Source of the DNA: Paraburkholderia lycopersici
GTDB lineage: Bacteria; Pseudomonadota; Gammaproteobacteria; Burkholderiales; Burkholderiaceae
Direction of reading: 5' to 3'
Assembly (NCBI RefSeq): GCF_900096975.1
Contig: NZ_FMYQ01000003.1
Location: 62,001-126,000 of the forward strand
DNA length: 64,000 nucleotides
This document shows positions 52,801 to 64,000 of the stretch, in pieces. Position 1 is the stretch's first letter. The number at the start of each line of letters is the position of its first letter. Position numbers and translations under genes: made by a program. Under the pieces are notes generated by a model. That model had not been told where the DNA came from. It did not search any database and saw only the letters and a program-made list of their open reading frames with translations.

Positions 52801-53319
52801 GTACTTCGAAACGCCCGCGGCCTCTTCGAGAAACACGCGCAGCTCTTCGGGCTTCGCCTCGATGATGCGCGCGATCATGCCCTGGCCGATGATCGCGTAA
52901 GCGCGCGGGCCGAGGCCCGTGCCGAGGAAGATGTCCTGAATGTCGCGGCGGCGCGCCGGGAGGTTGTTGATGTAGTAGCTCGAGGTACCGTCACGCGTGA
53001 GCACGCGCTTGACGGCGATCTCCGCATACTGGCCCCACTGGCCGGCGGCACGGCCGTCCGCGTTGTCGAATACCAGTTCGACGCTCGCACGGCTGCCTGG
53101 CTTGCGCGCCGTGGAACCGTTGAAGATGACGTCCTGCATCGACTCGCCGCGCAGTTCGGACGCCCGGGACTCGCCGAGCACCCAGCGCACCGCGTCGATG
53201 ATGTTGGATTTTCCGCAGCCGTTCGGCCCGACCACCCCGACGAGTTGGCCCGGAACCTGAAAATGCGTGGGATCGACGAATGATTTGAAGCCAGCGAGTT
53301 TAATCGAGGTCAGACGCAC
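49801..53319 (-). CDS. smc: Chromosome partition protein SMC
   Basis: A 1172-residue condensin subunit. The N-terminal ATPase half has Walker A GPNGCGKSNIIDAVRWVLGES. Two long coiled-coil arms flank a hinge near residues 520-640 (WETALEAALRERLAALEVSN; PLVSLVRIDD). The C-terminal half carries the signature and Walker B region LSGGEKALTATALVFAMFQ and LLDEVDAPLDDAN. The gene starts at a GTG at 53319 (RLTSIKLAGF follows). Partner genes scpA and scpB are not in this window. zipA lies downstream. Confidence 0.97.
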   Translation of the reverse strand: MRLTSIKLAGFKSFVDPTHFQVPGQLVGVVGPNGCGKSNIIDAVRWVLGESRASELRGESMQDVIFNGSTARKPGSRASVELVFDNADGRAAGQWGQYAEIAVKRVLTRDGTSSYYINNLPARRRDIQDIFLGTGLGPRAYAIIGQGMIARIIEAKPEELRVFLEEAAGVSKYKERRRETENRLHDTRENLTRVEDIVRELSTNLEKLEGQAVVATKFRELQSEGEEKQRLLWLLRKNEAAGEQQRQQRAIEQAQIDLERHTAQLREVEAQLETLRVAHYSASDAMQGAQGALYEANAEVSRLEAEIKFIVESRNRVQAQIAALTAQREQWQAQARKAQGDIEDAGEQLAIAEEKAALAEEEAAAKQDALPALENRWRDAQAQLNDERAGIALTEQAIKLEAAHQRNADQMLQQLQQRQERLKSEEGGLDAPDEAQLEALRMQLAEQEEILHDAQARLADAQETVPRLDAERRGAHERVQAENAQIHQLEARLAALRQLQENVQTEGKIQPWLDRHELGTLPRLWKKLHVDAGWETALEAALRERLAALEVSNLDWVKAFASDAPPAKLAFYSPPAAGQVPAAPAGLTPLVSLVRIDDAGLRAVLNEWLGATFVANDLAEALAQRAQLPNGGAFVVKAGHSVTRVGVQLYAADTEQAGMLARQQEIENLERQVRAQALLADDARSAVVRAEAAHTQAAQVLTEVRQQAERATQRVHALQMDVLKLTQAHERYTARSTQIREELEEICAQIEEQRALRAESEANFERHDIELAELQARFEDNQLAFEALDEELGAARNEARDLERAAGDARFAARNMANRIEELRRNIQVAHDQSERVAASLEDARAELETINEQTAHTGLQDALEIRAQKEETLRAARAELDDLSAKLRAADETRLAAERALQPLRDRITELQLKEQAARLNGEQFVEQLQAAGVDEAALQEKLTADMKPSYLQGEVTRISNAITALGPVNMAALDELAAAKERKTFLDAQSADLTSAIETLEDAIRKIDQETRTLLQGTFDEVNRHFGELFPRLFGGGQAKLIMTGDEILDAGVQVMAQPPGKKNSTIHLLSGGEKALTATALVFAMFQLNPAPFCLLDEVDAPLDDANTERFANLVRAMSDKTQFLFISHNKIAMEMAQQLIGVTMQEQGVSRIVAVDMETAAGFAQNTV

Positions 53320-53478
53320 GGCGATATCGCTGTTTGAATAGTGGTGAACGGGACCGCCCGTGCCGCGCGCCTGGCGCCGCCGTCAATCCGGTTTCGATCG
53401 CACGGCGTGGGTACGCACACAGGGCGGCCGCCACGGCTCGCCGCACGAGCGCGCATGCGCGCGGGCGGTCGGCGGGAA

Positions 53479-54612
53479 TCAGCGGCAATCATACCATCGC
53501 GCGCGCGCCATTCCGCGCGCCGGAAGGCCCGAGGCCGAAGCCGCCGCCTGTGTTTTGCCGCCGCGCTCGCCGTCGCTGTCTTCGCCGCTCTCGCCGCCGT
53601 TGCCGCTGTCGTCCTCCGGGCCGTTGCCGCAAACGTCGCCGGCATCGTCCGCGCCGTCGGCGCGGCCGGTGTCTGCGTAGGTGATGACGCTCGCGTGCTC
53701 GCCGCGCTTGCGTGCGTCCTGCGCGCGGTGCACCCAGCTCGAGAGCAGCGAAGCCAGCACGATGCACGCGCCGCCCGCCCATTCGCGCGGGCCCGGCATC
53801 TCGCCGGCGAACAGCCACGAGGTGAGGGCCGTCACGACGATCTCGAACAGCATGATGATCGAAGCGCGGTTCGCGGGCACGCGAGCGAGCCCGTACTGAA
53901 CCAGCATATTGTTGGTGCCGAGCACCATGCCGAGCGCCAGCACGAGCAGAACGACGCGCGCAAGATGCTCGCCCGCCGGTGCGGACGCCATCGGCTCGAA
54001 GCACGACGTCAGCGCGCCGAAGAGCGCCGCGCCCGCGAAGATCACAGCGGTGCGCATCTCCGGCTTCATGTGCGGGAGCACGCGGCTCGTCTTCACCACG
54101 AGCACGTTGCTCATCGCGAAACCCATCCCGCCGATGAGGCCGGCCCATTCGGCGGCGTTGGCCGGCAGCGGCACGCCGAGTTGCGGCGACCAGAGCATCG
54201 TGACCGCGCCCGCCAGCGAGAGCGCCGAGAGCGCCCCGCCCGCCCACGTGAGGCGCTCATGCAGGATGAAATGCGCAAAAAGCGCGGTCCACGCCGGGGT
54301 CAGATAGAAAAGCAGCAGCACGCGCATCACTTCGCCGTGAATCGCACCCCATACGAAGCCGACGTTGGTCACGCCCGCGGCGAGTCCGAGCATCGGCAGC
54401 ACCCAGTGCCAGCGCACGGTGGCGAGCGAGCGCCAGCGCAGTATCAGCACGAAGAGGCAGCCGGCCGCGCTCGTCGCCGCGCTCGAAGCAGTGCCGGTCA
54501 GCCCGAAGGCTGCCAGCATTCGCAGCGGATACCAGACGAAGCCCCATACGGACGCGCCGATCATGATGGCAAGCGTCGGCCAGGCGGCGCGCAGCCCCGT
54601 GCTCTGGCTCAT
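53479..54612 (-). CDS. EamA/DMT-family transporter
   Basis: A 377-residue inner-membrane protein with about ten predicted membrane segments in two EamA repeats. The first repeat begins MIGASVWGFVWYPLRML and the second contains GGMGFAMSNVLVVK and EIVVTALTSWLFAGE. Members export amino acids or metabolites; the substrate here is unknown. After the last helix comes an unusual tail of about 75 residues that is rich in Asp, Glu and Gly (GADDAGDVCGNGPEDDSG) and then Arg. The tail may be a read-out extension, as it runs into GC-rich sequence before the stop. Confidence 0.88.
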   Translation of the reverse strand: MSQSTGLRAAWPTLAIMIGASVWGFVWYPLRMLAAFGLTGTASSAATSAAGCLFVLILRWRSLATVRWHWVLPMLGLAAGVTNVGFVWGAIHGEVMRVLLLFYLTPAWTALFAHFILHERLTWAGGALSALSLAGAVTMLWSPQLGVPLPANAAEWAGLIGGMGFAMSNVLVVKTSRVLPHMKPEMRTAVIFAGAALFGALTSCFEPMASAPAGEHLARVVLLVLALGMVLGTNNMLVQYGLARVPANRASIIMLFEIVVTALTSWLFAGEMPGPREWAGGACIVLASLLSSWVHRAQDARKRGEHASVITYADTGRADGADDAGDVCGNGPEDDSGNGGESGEDSDGERGGKTQAAASASGLPARGMARARWYDCR

Positions 54613-54742
54613 TGCCGGCGCGTTCCGTGGTTCGCCCGCGCACTGCTGGCGAACGGCGCGATCGTCGAAAAACTCATGCCTCTCCTTTGTGTTGCGGGCC
54701 GGCGCGCGCTAGCCGGCGCCCGCAGCGGCAGCGCCGCCACGC

Positions 54743-54748
54743 TATAAT
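54743..54748 (+). promoter_or_regulatory. Candidate -10 element of dapC
   Basis: Perfect TATAAT about 145 bases before the dapC start, in a 280-base spacer between the divergent transporter and dapC. The expected -35 region is GC-rich and poor. Confidence 0.4.
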
Positions 54749-54892
54749 CGGCCGCTTGCAGCCGCAAGGTCGCGCTGCCGTGTTTTTTGCCCTGCCCAGC
54801 GCGGCTGGCTAGCCGGTCCGCACCAGCCGCTCCGCCGCTGCGCGCCGCGCCTCCGTTTTTCGCCCACGCCTGTCCGACGCCTCGACGCTCAA

Positions 54893-56116
54893 GTGAACCC
54901 GCTACTCGATACCCTTCAGTCCTACCCCTTCGAAAAGCTCCGTGTGCTCTTCAAGGACGTCACGCCAAACGCCGGCCTGCGCCACATCAGCTTCGGGATC
55001 GGCGAGCCGAAACACCCCACGCCCGCGCTGATCCGCGACGCCATCGTCGCCTCGCTCGACGGCCTCTCGTCGTATCCGGCCACGGCGGGCAGCCCGGCAC
55101 TGCGCGAATCCATCGCGAACTGGGTGAAGGCGCGCTACGGACTGCCGGCCATCGACGCGAACACCCAAATCCTGCCCGTCTCGGGTTCGCGCGAAGCCCT
55201 CTTCGCGCTTGCGCAGACCGTGATCGACCCCACAGCGGGCGTGAAAGACCCGGCAAAGCGGGCGATCGTACTCTGCCCGAATCCTTTCTACCAGATCTAT
55301 GAGGGCGCCGCGCTGCTCGGCGGCGGCGAGCCGTATTTCGTGAACAGCGATCCGGCCCGCAACTTCGCCTGCGACTATTCGCAGGTTCCCGAAGAAGTCT
55401 GGGCGCGTACGCAACTGCTTTATGTGTGCTCGCCGGGCAATCCCACGGGCGCCGTCATCACGCTCGACGACTGGCGCGAGCTGTTCGCGCTCTCGGACCG
55501 CTACGGCTTCGTGATCGCTTCCGACGAGTGCTACTCGGAAATCTACTTCGACGAAGCGAATCCGCCGCTCGGCGGCCTGGAGGCGGCGCACAAGCTGGGC
55601 CGCAGCTTCGAGCGCCTCATCATGCTCTCGAGCCTGTCCAAGCGCTCGAACGCGCCGGGCATGCGCTCGGGCTTCGTGGCCGGCGACGCCGCGATCCTCA
55701 AGCAGTTCCTGCTGTACCGCACCTACCACGGCTCGGCCATGTCGCCGGTCTGGCAGTCCGCCAGCATCGCGGCCTGGGGCGACGAAGCGCACGTGCGCGA
55801 GAACCGCGCGAAATACGTGCAGAAGTTCTCCACCGTCACGCCGATGCTCGCCGACGTGCTCGACGTGAAGCTGCCCGACGCCGCGTTCTACCTCTGGGCC
55901 AACGTCGCGCGCACCGGTCTCACGGACACCGCGTTCGCCCAGCGCCTCTACGCCGACTATAATGTGACGGTTCTGCCCGGCTCGTTCCTCGCGCGCGAAG
56001 CGCATGGCACCAATCCGGGCAAAGACTTCGTCCGCATGGCGCTCGTCGCCGACGTCGAGGAGTGCATCGAGGGCGCGCAGCGCATCGTCGAGTTCTGCCG
56101 CTCGCTCAAACCGTAA
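54893..56116 (+). CDS. dapC: Succinyldiaminopimelate transaminase
   Basis: A 407-residue class I/II aminotransferase of the lysine/diaminopimelate pathway, making N-succinyl-LL-diaminopimelate. It has the family start [40 protein letters not shown], the cofactor Asp region [13 protein letters not shown], and the PLP lysine in [16 protein letters not shown]. The gene starts at a GTG at 54893. It leads a cluster with dapD, an ArsC/Spx-like gene, dapE and prmB, in that order and strand; dapD follows by 79 bases. Confidence 0.96.
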   Translation: MNPLLDTLQSYPFEKLRVLFKDVTPNAGLRHISFGIGEPKHPTPALIRDAIVASLDGLSSYPATAGSPALRESIANWVKARYGLPAIDANTQILPVSGSREALFALAQTVIDPTAGVKDPAKRAIVLCPNPFYQIYEGAALLGGGEPYFVNSDPARNFACDYSQVPEEVWARTQLLYVCSPGNPTGAVITLDDWRELFALSDRYGFVIASDECYSEIYFDEANPPLGGLEAAHKLGRSFERLIMLSSLSKRSNAPGMRSGFVAGDAAILKQFLLYRTYHGSAMSPVWQSASIAAWGDEAHVRENRAKYVQKFSTVTPMLADVLDVKLPDAAFYLWANVARTGLTDTAFAQRLYADYNVTVLPGSFLAREAHGTNPGKDFVRMALVADVEECIEGAQRIVEFCRSLKP

Positions 56117-56195
56117 AGCCCTCCTGCGCGCAGGGGTCGCCGGCCTCTCGGCGCGCAACGCTGCTTTCAACCATCAAACTCACGAAATCACCACC

Positions 56196-57022
<827 letters not shown>

Positions 57023-57023
<1 letters not shown>

Positions 57024-57388
57024 TGGCGAAGGCCGCGAAAACCGTCGTCTACGGCATTCCGAACTGCGACACGGTGAAGAAGGCGTGCGTATGGCTCGAA
57101 GAGCACGGCGTCGAGTTCGAGTTCCACGACTTCAAGAAGGCCGGCGTCTCGAATGCGCTCGTGCAGGACTGGCTCAAGGACGTGCCGCTGGATCAGCTCA
57201 TCAACAAGCGCGGCACGACCTGGCGCGGCCTGTCCGACGTGCACAAGGCCGAAGCCGGCACGACCGCGGGCGCGATCGCGCTGATGATCCACAAGCCGTC
57301 GATCATCAAGCGGCCCGTCGTGGTGGTGAACGGCCGCGTGAAAACGCTCGGTTTCTCCGCCGATCACTATGCGGAACTGTTCTCCTGA
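57023..57388 (+). CDS. ArsC/Spx-family protein (YffB-like)
   Basis: A 121-residue thioredoxin-fold protein of the ArsC/Spx family. It has VYGIPNCDTVKKACVWLEEH with one conserved Cys, then FEFHDFKKAGVSN and the helix INKRGTTWRGL, and ends near IIKRPVVVVNGRVKTLGF. True arsenate reductases share the single Cys, but the sequence is closer to YffB of E. coli, which also sits upstream of dapE. The biochemical role of YffB is not settled; glutathione- or glutaredoxin-linked reduction is plausible. The start overlaps the dapD stop. A terminator separates it from dapE. Confidence 0.88.
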
Positions 57389-57485
57389 GCGCCGCCTGAG
57401 ACAGGCGTGCCCCGCCTGAAGCGCTGCCCGGCGCGCGCGATCTGTCCGAGTCGCCTCGTGGCATGTCGCGCGCAACCGGTCATGA

Positions 57486-58688
<1,203 letters not shown>

Positions 58689-58721
58689 GCCGCCCACCGA
58701 ACACGCCCTGGAGTCCAGAAC

Positions 58722-59618
58722 ATGACCCATCCGCTAGCCACCACGTTTGCCACCGTGCGCGACCTGCTGCGCTACGGCGTTTCGCGCTTTTCGGCCGAGC
58801 AGCTCGCATTCGGCCACGGCTCGAGCAACGCCTACGACGAAGCCGCGTACCTGGTGCTGCACACGCTGCATCTGCCGCTCGACTTGCTCGACCCGTTTCT
58901 CGACGCCCGCCTCACGGCCGAGGAAATCGACAGGGTGCTCGGCGTGATCGAGCGCCGCGCGAACGAGCGCGTGCCCGCCGCCTACATCACGCAGGAAGCG
59001 TGGATGCACGGCCTGCGCTTTTACGTGGACGAGCGCGTGATCGTGCCGCGCTCGTTCATCGGCGAGCTGCTCGAAGACGGCCTGCAACCCTACGTGGAGG
59101 ACCCCGAGCAGGTCACGGCGGTGCTGGAGCTGTGCACCGGCTCGGCGAGCCTCGCGATCCTGGCCGCCCACGCGTTCCCGAACGCCGACATCGACGCCGT
59201 CGATCTCTCCGCTCCCGCGCTCGAAGTCGCGCGGCGCAACGTGCACGAGCATGGCCTCGACGAGCGCATCGCCCTTTTCGAAGGCGACCTGTACGCGCCG
59301 CTGCCCGAGCGTCGCTACGACGTCATCATCACGAACCCGCCGTACGTCAACGCCGATTCGATGGAAGCGCTGCCGCCCGAGTACCGGCACGAGCCGGCGA
59401 TGGCGCTCGCGGGCGGCGCGGACGGCATGGACATCGTGCGCCGCATCATCAAGGACGCACGCAACTGGCTCACCGACAACGGCGTGCTGGTGGTCGAAAT
59501 CGGCAACGAGCGCGAGAACGTGGAAGCGGCGTTCGGCGGTCTCGATCTCGTATGGCTCTCGACAAGCGCCGGCGACGATCAGGTGTTCCTGATCCAGGCC
59601 TGCGACCTGCCGGTGTGA
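58722..59618 (+). CDS. prmB: Ribosomal protein L3 N5-glutamine methyltransferase PrmB
   Basis: A 298-residue SAM-dependent methyltransferase that methylates a glutamine in ribosomal protein L3. The N-terminal helical domain is followed by the Rossmann fold with motif I VLELCTGSASLAILAAH and the catalytic IITNPPYVNADSM. The motif EYRHEPAMALAGGADGMD is shared with PrmC-type enzymes. Start is the ATG at 58722 with CTGGAG about 10 bases upstream. It is the last gene of the dap cluster. Confidence 0.94.
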   Translation: MTHPLATTFATVRDLLRYGVSRFSAEQLAFGHGSSNAYDEAAYLVLHTLHLPLDLLDPFLDARLTAEEIDRVLGVIERRANERVPAAYITQEAWMHGLRFYVDERVIVPRSFIGELLEDGLQPYVEDPEQVTAVLELCTGSASLAILAAHAFPNADIDAVDLSAPALEVARRNVHEHGLDERIALFEGDLYAPLPERRYDVIITNPPYVNADSMEALPPEYRHEPAMALAGGADGMDIVRRIIKDARNWLTDNGVLVVEIGNERENVEAAFGGLDLVWLSTSAGDDQVFLIQACDLPV

Positions 59619-59748
59619 CCGCCTTGCGCGAGCGGGCCCCGGCGCCTGTGCGCCGGGTCTCGCCGCGTGCAGGAAAGGGACGATAACCGTCGGCGCAGCG
59701 GGTTCGGTAAGATTGACGCTTTCGGCCCAGGGAGCGTCCCACGCATCT

Positions 59749-61191
59749 ATGCGATTCGACTGGTCACACCTCGGCACGCTGATCGCGATCGTCCATCTGC
59801 TCGGGCTGATCGCGGCGTGCCACGCCATTCTCAACACGCGCACCTCGCAGGGCGCGATCGCCTGGGCCGTCTCGCTCGCGACGATGCCCTACCTCACGCT
59901 CGTCCCGTACCTCTTTCTCGGCCGCAGCAAGTTTGCGGGTTACGCCGACGCACGGCGCCTGCGCAACGAAACATTGCGCTCTCGCGCCCACGCGCCCGAA
60001 TGGGACGAGCTCGTCTCCACCGGCGAATGGCCAGCCGACGAACTGGGTGTCCGCGTGATCCGGACATTCGCGCGCCTGGGCGGCATGCCACTCGTGCCGG
60101 GCAATTCGGTACGCACGCTCGTGAACGGCGAGGCGACCTTCTCGGCCATCTTCGAGGCAATCGAGCACGCGCGCCACTATGTGATCGTGCAGTTCTTCAT
60201 CGTGCGCGCCGACGCGCTCGGCGACATGCTCAAGGAAATCCTGCTCGGCTGCGCGAAACGCGGCGTGCGCGTGTACTTCCTCTACGACAGCATCGGCTCG
60301 TTCGACCTGCCCGCCAGCTACGTGCACGAGTTGCAGAGCGGCGGCGTGGAAGTGCATCCGTTCTCCACGAAGCGCCACTTCGTCAACCGCTTCCAGCTCA
60401 ATTTCCGCAACCATCGCAAGATCGTCGTGGTGGACGGACAGCGCGCGTTCGTGGGGGGCCACAACGTGGGCACCGAATATCTGGGCTCGAACGCGCGCCT
60501 CTCCCCCTGGCGCGACACGCATATCGAACTGCGCGGGCCGGCCGTGGCGAACGTGCAGTTCGTCTTCACCGAGGACTGGTACTGGGCCACGCAGCAGTTG
60601 CCCGGCTGCGAGCCGCCCGCGGTCGCGCCGCAAGACGGCGACGACATGTACTGCCTCGTCTTGCCCACAGGTCCGGCCGATCGCCAGGAGACCTGCTCGC
60701 TCTTCTTCGTCGAGGCGATCAACGCCGCAAAGAAGCGCCTGTGGATCACCACGCCCTACCTCGTGCCCGACGAAGCCGTGTTCTCGGCGCTGCGGCTCGC
60801 GGCGCTGCGCGGTGTGGACGTACGCATCATGATCCCGAGCCGGCGCGACCATTACGTGGTGTTCGAGGCCTCCACGCTGTATGCCTTCGACGCGGTGCGC
60901 GCGGGCATCCGCATCTTCCGCTACAAGCCGGGCTTTTTGCACCAGAAGGTCGTGCTGATCGACGACGTGGCAGCCGCGATCGGCAGCGCGAACCTCGACA
61001 ACCGGTCGTTTCGCCTGAACTTCGAGATCATGGTGCTGACCGTGCACCGCGGCTTCGCGGCCGAGGTCGAAGCGATGCTGCTGCGCGACTTCGAACAGAC
61101 GTTCGAGATCGACCGCGGCGAGTACCGCGACGCGCCCGCCTGGCGCAAGATCACGATGCATCTCGCGCGGCTCTTCGCACCGATTCTTTAG
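59749..61191 (+). CDS. cls: Cardiolipin synthase
   Basis: A 480-residue phospholipase D-family membrane enzyme that condenses two phosphatidylglycerols into cardiolipin. Two N-terminal membrane segments (LIAIVHLLGLIAACHAI; MPYLTLVPYLFLG) precede two HKD motifs: HRKIVVVDGQRAFVGGHNVG and HQKVVLIDDVAAAIGSANLD. Length is normal for ClsA. I used the ATG at 59749 (MRFDWSHL); a TTG at 59713 would add twelve residues. Phosphatidate is activated by CdsA of this window upstream of the pathway. It ends 4 bases from the convergent glutathione peroxidase. Confidence 0.95.
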   Translation: MRFDWSHLGTLIAIVHLLGLIAACHAILNTRTSQGAIAWAVSLATMPYLTLVPYLFLGRSKFAGYADARRLRNETLRSRAHAPEWDELVSTGEWPADELGVRVIRTFARLGGMPLVPGNSVRTLVNGEATFSAIFEAIEHARHYVIVQFFIVRADALGDMLKEILLGCAKRGVRVYFLYDSIGSFDLPASYVHELQSGGVEVHPFSTKRHFVNRFQLNFRNHRKIVVVDGQRAFVGGHNVGTEYLGSNARLSPWRDTHIELRGPAVANVQFVFTEDWYWATQQLPGCEPPAVAPQDGDDMYCLVLPTGPADRQETCSLFFVEAINAAKKRLWITTPYLVPDEAVFSALRLAALRGVDVRIMIPSRRDHYVVFEASTLYAFDAVRAGIRIFRYKPGFLHQKVVLIDDVAAAIGSANLDNRSFRLNFEIMVLTVHRGFAAEVEAMLLRDFEQTFEIDRGEYRDAPAWRKITMHLARLFAPIL

Positions 61192-61195
61192 GCGC

Positions 61196-61678
61196 TCAAA
61201 GCTGCCTTTCGATGTCTGCCGCGATCGCCTCGGGCTTCGTGACGGGTGCGTAGCGCTTCACCACGTTGCCGTTGCGGTCGACGAGAAACTTCGTGAAATT
61301 CCACTTGATGCCTTCGAGCCCGAGCAGGCCCGGGGCCTCGCCCGTGAGCCAGCGATAAAGCGGGTGCGCGTTCGCCCCGTTCACGTCGATCTTCTCGAAC
61401 ATCGGGAACGTGACGCCGTAGTTCTTCTCGCAGAAGCTGCCGATCTGCGCGGCGTCGCCGGGTTCCTGCTTGCCGAACTGGTTGCACGGAAAGCCGAGCA
61501 CAGCGAGCCCGCGCGCGGCGTACTGGTCATAGAGTTTCTGCAGGCCCGCGTACTGCGGCGTGAATCCGCATTCGCTCGCCGTGTTGACGACGAGGAGCAC
61601 TTTGCCCGCGTACCGCTCGAAGCTGACCGGCTCGCCACCACCTAGCGGTTGCGCCGAAAACGAATAGATCGATGTCAT
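61196..61678 (-). CDS. Glutathione peroxidase family protein
   Basis: A 160-residue thiol peroxidase. The peroxidatic Cys is in VNTASECGFTPQYAGL (Cys in place of selenocysteine), the Gln is in FPCNQFGKQEPG and the Trp-Asn in IKWNFTKFLVD, completing the catalytic tetrad. The Cys in FPCNQFG would be the resolving residue. Bacterial Cys-GPx enzymes usually use thioredoxin rather than glutathione, and they protect against lipid or organic peroxides. GGGAGAG precedes the ATG at 61678. It is divergent from the ABC-F gene. Confidence 0.94.
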   Translation of the reverse strand: MTSIYSFSAQPLGGGEPVSFERYAGKVLLVVNTASECGFTPQYAGLQKLYDQYAARGLAVLGFPCNQFGKQEPGDAAQIGSFCEKNYGVTFPMFEKIDVNGANAHPLYRWLTGEAPGLLGLEGIKWNFTKFLVDRNGNVVKRYAPVTKPEAIAADIERQL

Positions 61679-61826
61679 CTGGCTCTCCCGTGGAAAAGCG
61701 CCAGTCTACGTGAGAACGCGCGCAATTCGCACCCGGCCGAACGGCTAGCCATTCGGCCGATGCCGGCCAACGCGCGCCACAGTCTAAAATAGCGCTTTCT
61801 TTCGCATTCTTCCCGCTGGCGCCGTC

Positions 61827-63776
<1,950 letters not shown>

Positions 63777-63846
63777 CACATCCCTTAGCCGCAGCTATAT
63801 AGCAACAACCGCGCTTTTCGCCACGCCTTATCGCCAGGAGCCACGA

Positions 63847-64000
63847 GTGTCGTCACCCGCCGCATTGCAGGGCCTTCGCGTACTGGATCTGACCCGCCTT
63901 TTGCCCGGACCGGTGGCCACCTTGCGGCTCGCGGAAATGGGCGCCGACGTGCTGAAAATCGAGCCGCCCGGCGCAGGCGACGCTGCGCGCCTGATGATGC
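63847..64000 (+). CDS. CaiB/BaiF CoA-transferase (5' part only)
   Basis: Only the first 51 codons are in the window; the gene runs off the right edge. The sequence [20 protein letters not shown], then [19 protein letters not shown], matches the N-terminus of family III CoA transferases, which move CoA between carboxylic acids. The substrate cannot be predicted. It starts at a GTG at 63847 with CAGGAG about 6 bases upstream, 70 bases after the ABC-F gene. Confidence 0.88.
   Translation, partial: MSSPAALQGLRVLDLTRLLPGPVATLRLAEMGADVLKIEPPGAGDAARLMM

Noticed and set aside
49867..53283. Very long plus-strand open frame of about 1100 codons opposite smc
   Set aside because: It is the antisense shadow of smc. 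GC-rich codon use keeps the frame open, it has no recognisable domain, and smc on the minus strand is complete with all motifs.

Overview
The window is ordinary, very gene-dense chromosomal DNA from a member of the Burkholderiaceae (betaproteobacteria; Paraburkholderia, Caballeronia, Burkholderia or a close relative). I infer this from the high GC content, from protein sequences that read like Burkholderia housekeeping proteins, and from the gene order: lon-clpX-clpP-tig, ompR-envZ, ispD-ispF beside mfd, the rpsB-to-trmH envelope cluster, map-glnD, smc-zipA-ligA-def and dapC-dapD-yffB-like-dapE-prmB. I see no prophage, insertion sequence, CRISPR array, toxin-antitoxin pair or integrase. About 53 protein genes and one tRNA are called.

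Layout. 1-4.3 kb (minus strand): ATP-dependent proteolysis and folding (5' part of lon, then clpX, clpP, tig), with terminators separating lon from clpX and tig from clpP. 4.6-10.3 kb: accessory genes on both strands (glycerate kinase, a MarR regulator, tRNA-Leu(UAG), a squalene-synthase-like protein, a Tat-exported DUF1501 protein, a gene-free stretch of about 0.7 kb, and a small secreted protein). 10.5-14.5 kb: the OmpR/EnvZ two-component system, an AhpC-type peroxiredoxin and a membrane acyltransferase. 14.6-19.7 kb: ispF and ispD (isoprenoid precursors), divergent from mfd. 19.8-22.8 kb: argE, a threonine dehydratase-like enzyme and mscL.

22.9-39.3 kb is one long minus-strand run, transcribed from right to left: rpsB, tsf, pyrH, frr, uppS, cdsA, dxr, rseP, bamA, skp, lpxD, fabZ, lpxA, lpxB, rnhB and a SpoU/TrmH methyltransferase. 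It combines translation factors with isoprenoid, phospholipid and lipid A synthesis and outer-membrane assembly. 39.7-45.4 kb (plus): map, glnD and an RNA pseudouridine synthase with a remarkable tandem-repeat N-terminus. 45.4-54.6 kb (minus): def, ligA, zipA, smc and an EamA transporter. 54.9-59.6 kb (plus): lysine/diaminopimelate genes and prmB. 59.7-64 kb: cardiolipin synthase, glutathione peroxidase, an ABC-F ATPase and the start of a CoA transferase.

No undescribed multi-gene system is visible. The observations most worth following are a squalene-synthase-fold protein lacking the metal-binding aspartate motifs, nine nearly identical 69-bp coding repeats, a GTAAC-type tandem site in front of ompR, a palindrome enclosing TATAAT between ispD and mfd, and unusual repeats between lpxD and fabZ.
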